A stretch of 64,000 nt of DNA from Leptasterias polaris (Eukaryota > Echinodermata > Asteroidea > Forcipulatida > Asteriidae): assembly GCA_037783415.1 (NCBI GenBank), contig JAZGTN010000028.1, forward strand, positions 4,226,501 to 4,290,500. The letters run 5' to 3'. Shown here in pieces: positions 13,501 through 27,900 of this stretch (its first letter is position 1; each line of letters opens with the position of its first letter). Both the position numbers and the translations under genes were made by a program. Under the pieces are notes generated by a model. That model did not search any database. It saw nothing but the letters and a program-made list of their open reading frames with translations, and was not told the origin of the DNA.

Positions 13501-16500
13501 AAAACACTACCTTGGTGGTGACATAACATGAAAATCGATGACGTCTTGAAAACGTCACTCAACATTATATCCTTGTAGGACCTTCCAAGTCTCATGCAAA
13601 ATGAAATTCGATTATAGCTTGCTTTGAACTGAAGATATGTAACAATTGGTCAAAATTTCAAAAATGTGTATAACAAAAAATGATGACGTCATCAAGTCGT
13701 CACTCTAGCTTTAAGTAGTCAATATCACTGTCTATCAACATGCCAAGTTTCAACTCAGTCAAACTTGTGGTTTTGTAGATACACAGCTTCAAAAAGTAAA
13801 CCTTTAATACGATACCACGTGACACATGATGACGTCATCAATCTAAAAATTCACACATATGTTGTCTGTATGAAGGTCATTATGTATACCAATTTTGAAA
13901 CGATTATCATAAACTTCACCACAGACATCTAGTAAAAGTGTATTTTAAATTGTTTTTAACCTGCCGCTAGAGGGCGCTTTTGACTTTTATGACGTCACTT
14001 GTCTTATTTTGTTAAACCAGACTCTTGCTCGACTATAACACCGTTAAAAAAAAATTGTAAAAGTGTGCCACTTTTAAATTACAAGGCACTTCCGGTTTCT
14101 TCCTATTTCGACCGGAAGTAGAGGTCATGTGAGGTCACGCACACGACAAAAAATAAAGACCTATATGACCTAAGTATGATACCGCATAAAACAACCGCCG
14201 GTCTCCTAAGTGTGATTTGTTACAGAATTTCAAAGATTAATTAATTTTTTTCTAAAAACCTTGTAATTTGACACCTGATGACGTCATCATGACGTAAATG
14301 AAACGGTTTCGTCTCCTACTGGTTATCTAACTATGGTAGAAATTTCAAGTTTATATGAGCTTGGGAAGTGTGCTTTTGTTAGCGGACAAGCGGCGAAGAG
14401 AAGAAGAAGAATCTGAAGAAGTAAACTAGACATAATTTTTTGTTGGAAACAAAAAAGAGGTGTTCGGTGTGACCTCGTGTTTCAAAGAAATGTTATAAAC
14501 ATGTCTGTGTATTAAATATTGATATACTTCTATAGAGTCTTTAGAATGGTGGTTCTAAAGATTTGACCAAACCTTTTGGATGTAACACATCCCAGCATGA
14601 GTACATGCAAAGTTTCCATTTGATCACCAAAGTTGTTCTGTACATATAGATCTTGTAAAACACTACCTTGGTGGTGACATAACATGAAAATCGATGACGT
14701 CTTGAAAACGTCACTCAACATTATATCCTTGTAGGACCTTCCAAGTCTCATGCAAAATGAAATTCGATTATAGCTTGCTTTGAACTGAAGATATGTAACA
14801 ATTGGTCAAAATTTCAAAAATTTGTATAACAAAAAATGATGACGTCATCAAGTCGTCACTCTAGCTTTAAGTAGTCAATATCACTGTCTATCAACATGCC
14901 AAGTTTCAACTCAGTCAAACTTGTGGTTTTGTAGATACACAGCTTCAAAAAGTAAACCTTTAATACGATACCACGTGACACATGATGACGTCATCAATCT
15001 AAAAATTCACACATATGTTGTCTGCATGAAGGTCATTATGTATACCAATTTTGAAACGATTATCATAAACTTCACCACAGACATCTAGTAAAAGTGTATT
15101 TTAAATTGTTTTTAACCTGCCGCTAGAGGGCGCTTTTGACTTTTATGACGTCACTTGTCTTATTTTGTTAAACCAGACTCTTGCTCGACTATAACACCGT
15201 TAAAAAAAACTTGTAAAAGTGTGCCACTTTTAAATTACAAGGCACTTCCGATTTCTTCCTATTTCGACCGGAAGTAGAGGTCATGTGAGGTCACGCACAC
15301 GACAAAAAATAAAGACCTATATGACCTAAGTATGATACCGCATAAAACAACCGCCGGTCTCCTAAGTGTGATTTGTTACAGAATTTCAAAGATTAATTAA
15401 TTTTTTTCTAAAAACCTTGTAATTTGACACCTGATGACGTCATCATGACGTAAATGAAACGGTTTCGTCTCCTACTGGTTATCTAACTATGGTAGAAATT
15501 TCAAGGTTATATGAGCTTGGGAAGTGTGCTTTTGTTAGCGGACAAGCGGCGAAGAGAAGAAGAAGAATCTGAAGAAGTAAACTAGACATAATTTTTTGTT
15601 GGAAACAAAAAAGAGGTGTTCGGTGTGACCTCGTGTTTCAAAGAAATGTTATAAACATGTCTGTGTATTAAATATTGATATACTTCTATAGAGTCTTTAG
15701 AATGGTGGTTCTAAAGATTTGACCAAACTTTTTGGATGTAACACATCCCAGCATGAGTACATGCAAAGTTTCCATTTGATCACCAAAGTTGTTCTGTACA
15801 TATAGATCTTGTAAAACACTACCTTGGTGGTGACATAACATGAAAATCGATGACGTCTTGAAAACGTCACTCAACATTATATCCTTGTAGGACCTTCCAA
15901 GTCTCATGCAAAATGAAATTCGATTATAGCTTGCTTTGAACTGAAGATATGTAACAATTGGTCAAAATTTCAAAAATTTGTATAACAAAAAATGATGACG
16001 TCATCAAGTCGTCACTCTAGCTTTAAGTAGTCAATATCACTGTCTATCAACATGCCAAGTTTCAACTCAGTCAAACTTGTGGTTTTGTAGATACACAGCT
16101 TCAAAAAGTAAACCTTTAATACGATACCACGTGACACATGATGACGTCATCAATCTAAAAATTCACACATATGTTGTCTGCATGAAGGTCATTATGTATA
16201 CCAATTTTGAAACGATTATCATAAACTTCACCACAGACATCTAGTAAAAGTGTATTTTAAATTGTTTTTAACCTGCCGCTAGAGGGCGCTTTTGACTTTT
16301 ATGACGTCACTTGTCTTATTTTGTTAAACCAGACTCTTGCTCGACTATAACACCGTTAAAAAAAACTTGTAAAAGTGTGCCACTTTTAAATTACAAGGCA
16401 CTTCCGGTTTCTTCCTATTTCGACCGGAAGTAGAGGTCATGTGAGGTCACGCACACGACAAAAAATAAAGACCTATATGACCTAAGTATGATACCGCATA

Positions 16501-19375
16501 AAACAACCGCCGGTCTCCTAAGTGTGATTTGTTACAGAATTTCAAAGATTAATTAATTTTTTTCTAAAAACCTTGTAATTTGACACCTGATGACGTCATC
16601 ATGACGTAAATGAAACGGTTTCGTCTCCTACTGGTTATCTAACTATGGTAGAAATTTCAAGGTTATATGAGCTTGGGAAGTGTGCTTTTGTTAGCGGACA
16701 AGCGGCGAAGAGAAGAAGAAGAATCTGAAGAAGTAAACTAGACATAATTTTTTGTTGGAAACAAAAAAGAGGTGTTCGGTGTGACCTCGTGTTTCAAAGA
16801 AATGTTATAAACATGTCTGTGTATTAAATATTGATATACTTCTATAGAGTCTTTAGAATGGTGGTTCTAAAGATTTGACCAAACCTTTTGGATGTAACAC
16901 ATCCCAGCATGAGTACATGCAAAGTTTCCATTTGATCACCAAAGTTGTTCTGTACATATAGATCTTGTAAAACACTACCTTGGTGGTGACATAACATGAA
17001 AATCGATGACGTCTTGAAAACGTCACTCAACATTATATCCTTGTAGGACCTTCCAAGTCTCATGCAAAATGAAATTCGATTATAGCTTGCTTTGAACTGA
17101 AGATATGTAACAATTGGTCAAAATTTCAAAAATGTGTATAACAAAAAATGATGACGTCATCAAGTCGTCACTCTAGCTTTAAGTAGTCAATATCACTGTC
17201 TATCAACATGCCAAGTTTCAACTCAGTCAAACTTGTGGTTTTGTAGATACACAGCTTCAAAAAGTAAACCTTTAATACGATACCACGTGACACATGATGA
17301 CGTCATCAATCTAAAAATTCACACATATGTTGTCTGTATGAAGGTCATTATGTATACCAATTTTGAAACGATTATCATAAACTTCACCACAGACATCTAG
17401 TAAAAGTGTATTTTAAATTGTTTTTAACCTGCCGCTAGAGGGCGCTTTTGACTTTTATGACGTCACTTGTCTTATTTTGTTAAACCAGACTCTTGCTCGA
17501 CTATAACACCGTTAAAAAAAACTTGTAAAAGTGTGCCACTTTTAAATTACAAGGCACTTCCGGTTTCTTCCTATTTCGACCGGAAGTAGAGGTCATGTGA
17601 GGTCACGCACACGACAAAAAATAAAGACCTATATGACCTAAGTATGATACCGCATAAAACAACCGCCGGTCTCCTAAGTGTGATTTGTTACAGAATTTCA
17701 AAGATTAATTAATTTTTTTCTAAAAACCTTGTAATTTGACACCTGATGACGTCATCATGACGTAAATGAAACGGTTTCGTCTCCTACTGGTTATCTAACT
17801 ATGGTAGAAATTTCAAGTTTATATGAGCTTGGGAAGTGTGCTTTTGTTAGCGGACAAGCGGCGAAGAGAAGAAGAAGAATCTGAAGAAGTAAACTAGACA
17901 TAATTTTTTGTTGGAAACAAAAAAGAGGTGTTCGGTGTGACCTCGTGTTTCAAAGAAATGTTATAAACATGTCTGTGTATTAAATATTGATATACTTCTA
18001 TAGAGTCTTTAGAATGGTGGTTCTAAAGATTTGACCAAACCTTTTGGATGTAACACATCCCAGCATGAGTACATGCAAAGTTTCCATTTGATCACCAAAG
18101 TTGTTCTGTACATATAGATCTTGTAAAACACTACCTTGGTGGTGACATAACATGAAAATCGATGACGTCTTGAAAACGTCACTCAACATTATATCCTTGT
18201 AGGACCTTCCAAGTCTCATGCAAAATGAAATTCGATTATAGCTTGCTTTGAACTGAAGATATGTAACAATTGGTCAAAATTTCAAAAATTTGTATAACAA
18301 AAAATGATGACGTCATCAAGTCGTCACTCTAGCTTTAAGTAGTCAATATCACTGTCTATCAACATGCCAAGTTTCAACTCAGTCAAACTTGTGGTTTTGT
18401 AGATACACAGCTTCAAAAAGTAAACCTTTAATACGATACCACGTGACACATGATGACGTCATCAATCTAAAAATTCACACATATGTTGTCTGTATGAAGG
18501 TCATTATGTATACCAATTTTGAAACGATTATCATAAACTTCACCACAGACATCTAGTAAAAGTGTATTTTAAATTGTTTTTAACCTGCCGCTAGAGGGCG
18601 CTTTTGACTTTTATGACGTCACTTGTCTTATTTTGTTAAACCAGACTCTTGCTCGACTATAACACCGTTAAAAAAAACTTGTAAAAGTGTGCCACTTTTA
18701 AATTACAAGGCACTTCCGGTTTCTTCCTATTTCGACCGGAAGTAGAGGTCATGTGAGGTCACGCACACGACAAAAAATAAAGACCTATATGACCTAAGTA
18801 TGATACCGCATAAAACAACCGCCGGTCTCCTAAGTGTGATTTGTTACAGAATTTCAAAGATTAATTAATTTTTTTCTAAAAACCTTGTAATTTGACACCT
18901 GATGACGTCATCATGACGTAAATGAAACGGTTTCGTCTCCTACTGGTTATCTAACTATGGTAGAAATTTCAAGGTTATATGAGCTTGGGAAGTGTGCTTT
19001 TGTTAGCGGACAAGCGGCGAAGAGAAGAAGAAGAATCTGAAGAAGTAAACTAGACATAATTTTTTGTTGGAAACAAAAAAGAGGTGTTCGGTGTGACCTC
19101 GTGTTTCAAAGAAATGTTATAAACATGTCTGTGTATTAAATATTGATATACTTCTATAGAGTCTTTAGAATGGTGGTTCTAAAGATTTGACCAAACTTTT
19201 TGGATGTAACACATCCCAGCATGAGTACATGCAAAGTTTCCATTTGATCACCAAAGTTGTTCTGTACATATAGATCTTGTAAAACACTACCTTGGTGGTG
19301 ACATAACATGAAAATCGATGACGTCTTGAAAACGTCACTCAACATTATATCCTTGTAGGACCTTCCAAGTCTCAT
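7594..19375. repeat. 3-mer/4-mer variant blocks in the left part of the array
   Basis: Variants on the left also recur in 3- and 4-unit steps. The CCAAACTTTTT variant is in the units with reading-frame starts at 7594, 12218, 15686 and 19154 (spacing 4624, 3468, 3468). The AAAAATGTGTATAAC variant is near 9037, 13665 and 17130 with the same spacing. TTCCGATTT is near 7157, 11783 and 15247. Units at 1164-6900 form a nearly invariant block without this alternation. Confidence 0.7.
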
Positions 19376-21974
19376 GCAAAATGAAATTCGATTATAGCTT
19401 GCTTTGAACTGAAGATATGTAACAATTGGTCAAAATTTCAAAAATTTGAAGAAAAAAAAAATGATGACGTCATCAAGTCGTCACTCTAGCTTTAAGTAGT
19501 CAATATCACTGTCTATCAACATGCCAAGTTTCAACTCAGTCAACCTTGTGGTTTTGTAGATACACAGCTTCAAAAAGTAAACCTTTAATGCGATACCACG
19601 TGACACATGATGACGTCATCAATCAAAAAATTCACACATATGTTGTCTGTATGAAGGTCATTATGTATACCAATTTTGAAACGATTATCATAAACTTCAC
19701 CACAGACATCTAGTAAAAGTGTATTTTTAATTGTTTTTAACCTGCCGCTAGAGGGCGCTCTTGACCTTTATGACGTCACTTGTCTTATTTTTTTAAACCA
19801 GACTCTTGCTCGACTATAACACCGTTAAAAAAAACTTGTAAAAGTGTGCCACTTTTAAATTACAAGGCACTTCCGGTTTCTTCCTATTTCGACCGGAAGT
19901 AGAGGTCATGTGAGGTCACGCACACGACAAAAAATAAAAACCTATATGACCTAAGTATGATACCGCATAAAACAACCGCCGGTCTCGTAAGTGTGATTTG
20001 TTACAGAATTTCAAAGATTAATTAATTTTTTTCTAAAAACCTTGTAATTTGACACCTGATGACGTCATCATGACGTAAATGAAACGGTTTCGTCTCCTAC
20101 TGTTTATCTAACTATGGTAGAAATTTCAAGTTTATATGAGCTTGGGAAGTGTGCTTTTGTTAGCGGACAAGCGGCGAAGAGAAGAAGAAGAATCTGAAGA
20201 AGTAAACTAGACATAATCTTTTGTTGGAAACAAAAAAGAGGTGTTCGGTGTGACCTCGTGTTTCAAAGAAATGTTATAAACATGTCTGTGTATTAAATAT
20301 TGATATACTTCTATAGAGTCTTTAGAATGGTGGTTCTAAAGATTTGACCAAACTTTTTGGATGTAACACATCCCAGCATGAGTACATGCAAAGTTTCCAT
20401 TTGATCACCAAAGTTGTTCTGTACATATAGATCTTGTAAAACACTACCTTGGTGGTGACATAACATGAAAATCGATGACGTCTTGAAAACGTCACTCAAC
20501 ATTATATCCTTGTAGGACCTTCCAAGTCTCATGCAAAATGAAATTCGATTATAGCTTGCTTTGAACTGAAGATATGTAACAATTGGTCAAAATTTCAAAA
20601 ATTTGAAGAAAAAAAAAATGATGACGTCATCAAGTCGTCACTCTAGCTTTAAGTAGTCAATATCACTGTCTATCAACATGCCAAGTTTCAACTCAGTCAA
20701 ACTTGTGGTTTTGTAGATACACAGCTTCAAAAAGTAAACCTTTAATGCGATACCACGTGACACATGATGACGTCATCAATCAAAAAATTCACACATATGT
20801 TGTCTGTATGAAGGTCATTATGTATACCAATTTTAAAACGATTATCATAAACTTCACCACAGACATCTAGTAAAAGTGTATTTTTAATTGTTTTTAACCT
20901 GCCGCTAGAGGGCGCTCTTGACCTTTATGACGTCACTTGTCTTATTTTTTTAAACCAGACTCTTGCTCGACTATAACACCGTTAAAAAAAACTTGTAAAA
21001 GTGTGCCACTTTTAAATTACAAGGCACTTCCGGTTTCTTCCTATTTCGACCGGAAGTAGAGGTCATGTGAGGTCACGCACACGACAAAAAATAAAAACCT
21101 ATATGACCTAAGTATGATACCGCATAAAACAACCGCCGGTCTCGTAAGTGTGATTTGTTACAGAATTTCAAAGATTAATTAATTTTTTTCTAAAAACCTT
21201 GTAATTTGACACCTGATGACGTCATCATGACGTAAATGAAACGGTTTCGTCTCCTACTGTTTATCTAACTATGGTAGAAATTTCAAGTTTATATGAGCTT
21301 GGGAAGTGTGCTTTTGTTAGCGGACAAGCGGCGAAGAGAAGAAGAAGAATCTGAAGAAGTAAACTAGACATAATCTTTTGTTGGAAACAAAAAAGAGGTG
21401 TTCGGTGTGACCTCGTGTTTCAAAGAAATGTTATAAACATGTCTGTGTATTAAATATTGATATACTTCTATAGAGTCTTTAGAATGGTGGTTCTAAAGAT
21501 TTGACCAAACTTTTTGGATGTAACACATCCCAGCATGAGTACATGCAAAGTTTCCATTTGATCACCAAAGTTGTTCTGTACATATAGATCTTGTAAAACA
21601 CTACCTTGGTGGTGACATAACATGAAAATCGATGACGTCTTGAAAACGTCACTCAACATTATATCCTTGTAGGACCTTCCAAGTCTCATGCAAAATGAAA
21701 TTCGATTATAGCTTGCTTTGAACTGAAGATATGTAACAATTGGTCAAAATTTCAAAAATTTGAAGAAAAAAAAAATGATGACGTCATCAAGTCGTCACTC
21801 TAGCTTTAAGTAGTCAATATCACTGTCTATCAACATGCCAAGTTTCAACTCAGTCAAACTTGTGGTTTTGTAGATACACAGCTTCAAAAAGTAAACCTTT
21901 AATGCGATACCACGTGACACATGATGACGTCATCAATCAAAAAATTCACACATATGTTGTCTGTATGAAGGTCA
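18504..21974. repeat. Three-unit block with a local one-unit duplication
   Basis: The units starting at 18504 and 19661 match those at 27771 and 28928 by rare variants: CAACCTTGTGG near 19543 and 28809, and GACCTTTATGACG, CTCGTAAG and AATCTTTTG in the following unit. The unit at 20818 is a near copy of the one at 19661, apart from TTTTAAAACG near its start. This looks like a single-unit duplication inserted into the higher-order period. Confidence 0.65.
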
Positions 21975-24900
21975 TTATGTATACCAATTTTAAAACGATT
22001 ATCATAAACTTCACCACAGACATCTAGTAAAAGTGTATTTTTAATTGTTTTTAACCTGCCGCTAGAGGGCGCTCTTGACTTTTATGACGTCACTTGTCTT
22101 ATTTTTTTAAACCAGACTCTTGCTCGACTATAACACCGTTAAAAAAAACTTGTAAAAGTGTGCCACTTTTAAATTACAAGGCACTTCCGGTTTCTTCCTA
22201 TTTCGACCGGAAGTAGAGGTCATGTGAGGTCACGCACACGACAAAAAATAAAAACCTATATGACCTAAGTATGATCCCGCATAAAACAACCGCCGGTCTC
22301 TTAAGTGTGATTTGTTACAGAATTTCAAAGATTAAATTTTTTAATTTTAAAAACCTTGTAACTTGACACCTGATGACGTCATCATGACGTAAATGAAACG
22401 GTTTCGTCTCCTAATAGTTATCTAACTATGGTAGAAATTTCAAGTTTATACGAGCTTGGGAAGTGTGCTTTTGTTAGCGGACAAGGGACGAAGAGAAGAA
22501 GAATCTGAAGAAGTAAAAAAAAAAGAACTAGACATAATTTTTTGTTGGAAACAAAAAAGAGGTGTTCGGTGTGACCTCGTGTTTCAAAGAAATGTTATAA
22601 ACATGTCTGTGTATTAAATATTGATATACTTCTATAGAGTCTTTAGAATGGTGGTTCTAAAGATTTGACCAAACCTTTTGGATGTAACACATCCCAGCAT
22701 GAGTACATGCAAAGTTTCCATTTGATCACCAAAGTTGTTCTGTACATATAGATCTTGTAAAACACTACCTTGGTGGTGACATAACATGAAAATCGATGAC
22801 GTCTTGAAAACGTCACTCAACATTATATCCTTGTAGGACCTTCCAAGTCTCATGCAAAATGAAATTCGATTATAGCTTGCTTTGAACTGAAGATATGTAA
22901 CAAATGGTCAAAATTTCAAAAATTTGTATAACAAAAAATGATGACGTCATCAAGTCGTCACTCTAGCTTTAAGTAGTCAATATCACTGTCTATCAACATG
23001 CCAAGTTTCAACTCAGTCAAACTTGTGGTTTTGTAGATACACAGCTTCAAAAAGTAAACCTTTAATACGATACCACGTGACACATGATGACGTCATCAAT
23101 CTAAAAATTCACACATATGTTGTCTGTATGAAGGTCATTATGTATACCAATTTTGAAACGATTATCATAAACTTCACCACAGACATCTAGTAAAAGTGTA
23201 TTTTAAATTGTTTTTAACCTGCCGCTAGAGGGCGCTTTTGACTTTTATGACGTCACTTGTCTTATTTTGTTAAACCAGACTCTTGCTCGACTATAACACC
23301 GTTAAAAAAAACTTGTAAAAGTGTGCCACTTTTAAATTACAAGGCACTTCCGATTTCTTCCTATTTCGACCGGAAGTAGAGGTCATGTGAGGTCACGCAC
23401 ACGACAAAAAATAAAGACCTATATGACCTAAGTATGATACCGCATAAAACAACCGCCGGTCTCCTAAGTGTGATTTGTTACAGAATTTCAAAGATTAATT
23501 AATTTTTTTCTAAAAACCTTGTAATTTGACACCTGATGACGTCATCATGACGTAAATGAAACGGTTTCGTCTCCTACTGTTTATCTAACTATGGTAGAAA
23601 TTTCAAGTTTATATGAGCTTGGGAAGTGTGCTTTTGTTAGCGGACAAGCGGCGAAGAGAAGAAGAAGAATCTGAAGAAGTAAACTAGACATAATTTTTTG
23701 TTGGAAACAAAAAAGAGGTGTTCGGTGTGACCTCGTGTTTCAAAGAAATGTTATAAACATGTCTGTGTATTAAATATTGATATACTTCTATAGAGTCTTT
23801 AGAATGGTGGTTCTAAAGATTTGACCAAACTTTTTGGATGTAACACATCCCAGCATGAGTACATGCAAAGTTTCCATTTGATCACCAAAGTTGTTCTGTA
23901 CATATAGATCTTGTAAAACACTACCTTGGTGGTGACATAACATGAAAATCGATGACGTCTTGAAAACGTCACTCAACATTATATCCTTGTAGGACCTTCC
24001 AAGTCTCATGCAAAATGAAATTCGATTATAGCTTGCTTTGAACTGAAGATATGTAACAAATGGTCAAAATTTCAAAAATTTGTATAACAAAAAATGATGA
24101 CGTCATCAAGTCGTCACTCTAGCTTTAAGTAGTCAATATCACTGTCTATCAACATGCCAAGTTTCAACTCAGTCAAACTTGTGGTTTTGTAGATACACAG
24201 CTTCAAAAAGTAAACCTTTAATACGATACCACGTGACACATGATGACGTCATCAATCTAAAAATTCACACATATGTTGTCTGTATGAAGGTCATTATGTA
24301 TACCAATTTTGAAACGATTATCATAAACTTCACCACAGACATCTAGTAAAAGTGTATTTTAAATTGTTTTTAACCTGCCGCTAGAGGGCGCTTTTGACTT
24401 TTATGACGTCACTTGTCTTATTTTGTTAAACCAGACTCTTGCTCGACTATAACACCGTTAAAAAAAACTTGTAAAAGTGTGCCACTTTTAAATTACAAGG
24501 CACTTCCGATTTCTTCCTATTTCGACCGGAAGTAGAGGTCATGTGAGGTCACGCACACGACAAAAAATAAAGACCTATATGACCTAAGTATGATACCGCA
24601 TAAAACAACCGCCGGTCTCCTAAGTGTGATTTGTTACAGAATTTCAAAGATTAATTAATTTTTTTCTAAAAACCTTGTAATTTGACACCTGATGACGTCA
24701 TCATGACGTAAATGAAACGGTTTCGTCTCCTACTGTTTATCTAACTATGGTAGAAATTTCAAGTTTATATGAGCTTGGGAAGTGTGCTTTTGTTAGCGGA
24801 CAAGCGGCGAAGAGAAGAAGAAGAATCTGAAGAAGTAAACTAGACATAATTTTTTGTTGGAAACAAAAAAGAGGTGTTCGGTGTGACCTCGTGTTTCAAA

Positions 24901-27900
24901 GAAATGTTATAAACATGTCTGTGTATTAAATATTGATATACTTCTATAGAGTCTTTAGAATGGTGGTTCTAAAGATTTGACCAAACTTTTTGGATGTAAC
25001 ACATCCCAGCATGAGTACATGCAAAGTTTCCATTTGATCACCAAAGTTGTTCTGTACATATAGATCTTGTAAAACACTACCTTGGTGGTGACATAACATG
25101 AAAATCGATGACGTCTTGAAAACGTCACTCAACATTATATCCTTGTAGGACCTTCCAAGTCTCATGCAAAATGAAATTCGATTATAGCTTGCTTTGAACT
25201 GAAGATATGTAACAATTGGTCAAAATTTCAAAAATTTGAAGAAAAAAAAAATGATGACGTCATCAAGTCGTCACTCTAGCTTTAAGTAGTCAATATCACT
25301 GTCTATCAACATGCCAAGTTTCAACTCAGTCAAACTTGTGGTTTTGTAGATACACAGCTTCAAAAAGTAAACCTTTAATGCGATACCACGTGACACATGA
25401 TGACGTCATCAATCAAAAAATTCACACATATGTTGTCTGTATGAAGGTCATTATGTATACCAATTTTAAAACGATTATCATAAACTTCACCACAGACATC
25501 TAGTAAAAGTGTATTTTTAATTGTTTTTAACCTGCCGCTAGAGGGCGCTCTTGACTTTTATGACGTCACTTGTCTTATTTTTTTAAACCAGACTCTTGCT
25601 CGACTATAACACCGTTAAAAAAAACTTGTAAAAGTGTGCCACTTTTAAATTACAAGGCACTTCCGGTTTCTTCCTATTTCGACCGGAAGTAGAGGTCATG
25701 TGAGGTCACGCACACGACAAAAAATAAAAACCTATATGACCTAAGTATGATCCCGCATAAAACAACCGCCGGTCTCTTAAGTGTGATTTGTTACAGAATT
25801 TCAAAGATTAAATTTTTTAATTTTAAAAACCTTGTAACTTGACACCTGATGACGTCATCATGACGTAAATGAAACGGTTTCGTCTCCTAATGGTTATCTA
25901 ACTATGGTAGAAATTTCAAGTTTATACGAGCTTGGGAAGTGTGCTTTTGTTAGCGGACAAGGGACGAAGAGAAGAAGAATCTGAAGAAGTAAAAAAAAAA
26001 GAACTAGACATAATTTTTTGTTGGAAACAAAAAAGAGGTGTTCGGTGTGACCTCGTGTTTCAAAGAAATGTTATAAACATGTCTGTGTATTAAATATTGA
26101 TATACTTCTATAGAGTCTTTAGAATGGTGGTTCTAAAGATTTGACCAAACCTTTTGGATGTAACACATCCCAGCATGAGTACATGCAAAGTTTCCATTTG
26201 ATCACCAAAGTTGTTCTGTACATATAGATCTTGTAAAACACTACCTTGGTGGTGACATAACATGAAAATCGATGACGTCTTGAAAACGTCACTCAACATT
26301 ATATCCTTGTAGGACCTTCCAAGTCTCATGCAAAATGAAATTCGATTATAGCTTGCTTTGAACTGAAGATATGTAACAATTGGTCAAAATTTCAAAAATT
26401 TGTATAACAAAAAATGATGACGTCATCAAGTCGTCACTCTAGCTTTAAGTAGTCAATATCACTGTCTATCAACATGCCAAGTTTCAACTCAGTCAAACTT
26501 GTGGTTTTGTAGATACACAGCTTCAAAAAGTAAACCTTTAATACGATACCACGTGACACATGATGACGTCATCAATCTAAAAATTCACACATATGTTGTC
26601 TGTATGAAGGTCATTATGTATACCAATTTTGAAACGATTATCATAAACTTCACCACAGACATCTAGTAAAAGTGTATTTTAAATTGTTTTTAACCTGCCG
26701 CTAGAGGGCGCTTTTGACTTTTATGACGTCACTTGTCTTATTTTGTTAAACCAGACTCTTGCTCGACTATAACACCGTTAAAAAAAAACTTGTAAAAGTG
26801 TGCCACTTTTAAATTACAAGGCACTTCCGGTTTCTTCCTATTTCGACCGGAAGTAGAGGTCATGTGAGGTCACGCACACGACAAAAAATAAAGACCTATA
26901 TGACCTAAGTATGATACCGCATAAAACAACCGCCGGTCTCCTAAGTGTGATTTGTTACAGAATTTCAAAGATTAATTAATTTTTTTCTAAAAACCTTGTA
27001 ATTTGACACCTGATGACGTCATCATGACGTAAATGAAACGGTTTCGTCTCCTACTGGTTATCTAACTATGGTAGAAATTTCAAGTTTATATGAGCTTGGG
27101 AAGTGTGCTTTTGTTAGCGGACAAGCGGCGAAGAGAAGAAGAAGAATCTGAAGAAGTAAACTAGACATAATTTTTTGTTGGAAACAAAAAAGAGGTGTTC
27201 GGTGTGACCTCGTGTTTCAAAGAAATGTTATAAACATGTCTGTGTATTAAATATTGATATACTTCTATAGAGTCTTTAGAATGGTGGTTCTAAAGATTTG
27301 ACCAAACCTTTTGGATGTAACACATCCCAGCATGAGTACATGCAAAGTTTCCATTTGATCACCAAAGTTGTTCTGTACATATAGATCTTGTAAAACACTA
27401 CCTTGGTGGTGACATAACATGAAAATCGATGACGTCTTGAAAACGTCACTCAACATTATATCCTTGTAGGACCTTCCAAGTCTCATGCAAAATGAAATTC
27501 GATTATAGCTTGCTTTGAACTGAAGATATGTAACAATTGGTCAAAATTTCAAAAATTTGTATAACAAAAAATGATGACGTCATCAAGTCGTCACTCTAGC
27601 TTTAAGTAGTCAATATCACTGTCTATCAACATGCCAAGTTTCAACTCAGTCAAACTTGTGGTTTTGTAGATACACAGCTTCAAAAAGTAAACCTTTAATA
27701 CGATACCACGTGACACATGATGACGTCATCAATCTAAAAATTCACACATATGTTGTCTGTATGAAGGTCATTATGTATACCAATTTTGAAACGATTATCA
27801 TAAACTTCACCACAGACATCTAGTAAAAGTGTATTTTAAATTGTTTTTAACCTGCCGCTAGAGGGCGCTTTTGACTTTTATGACGTCACTTGTCTTATTT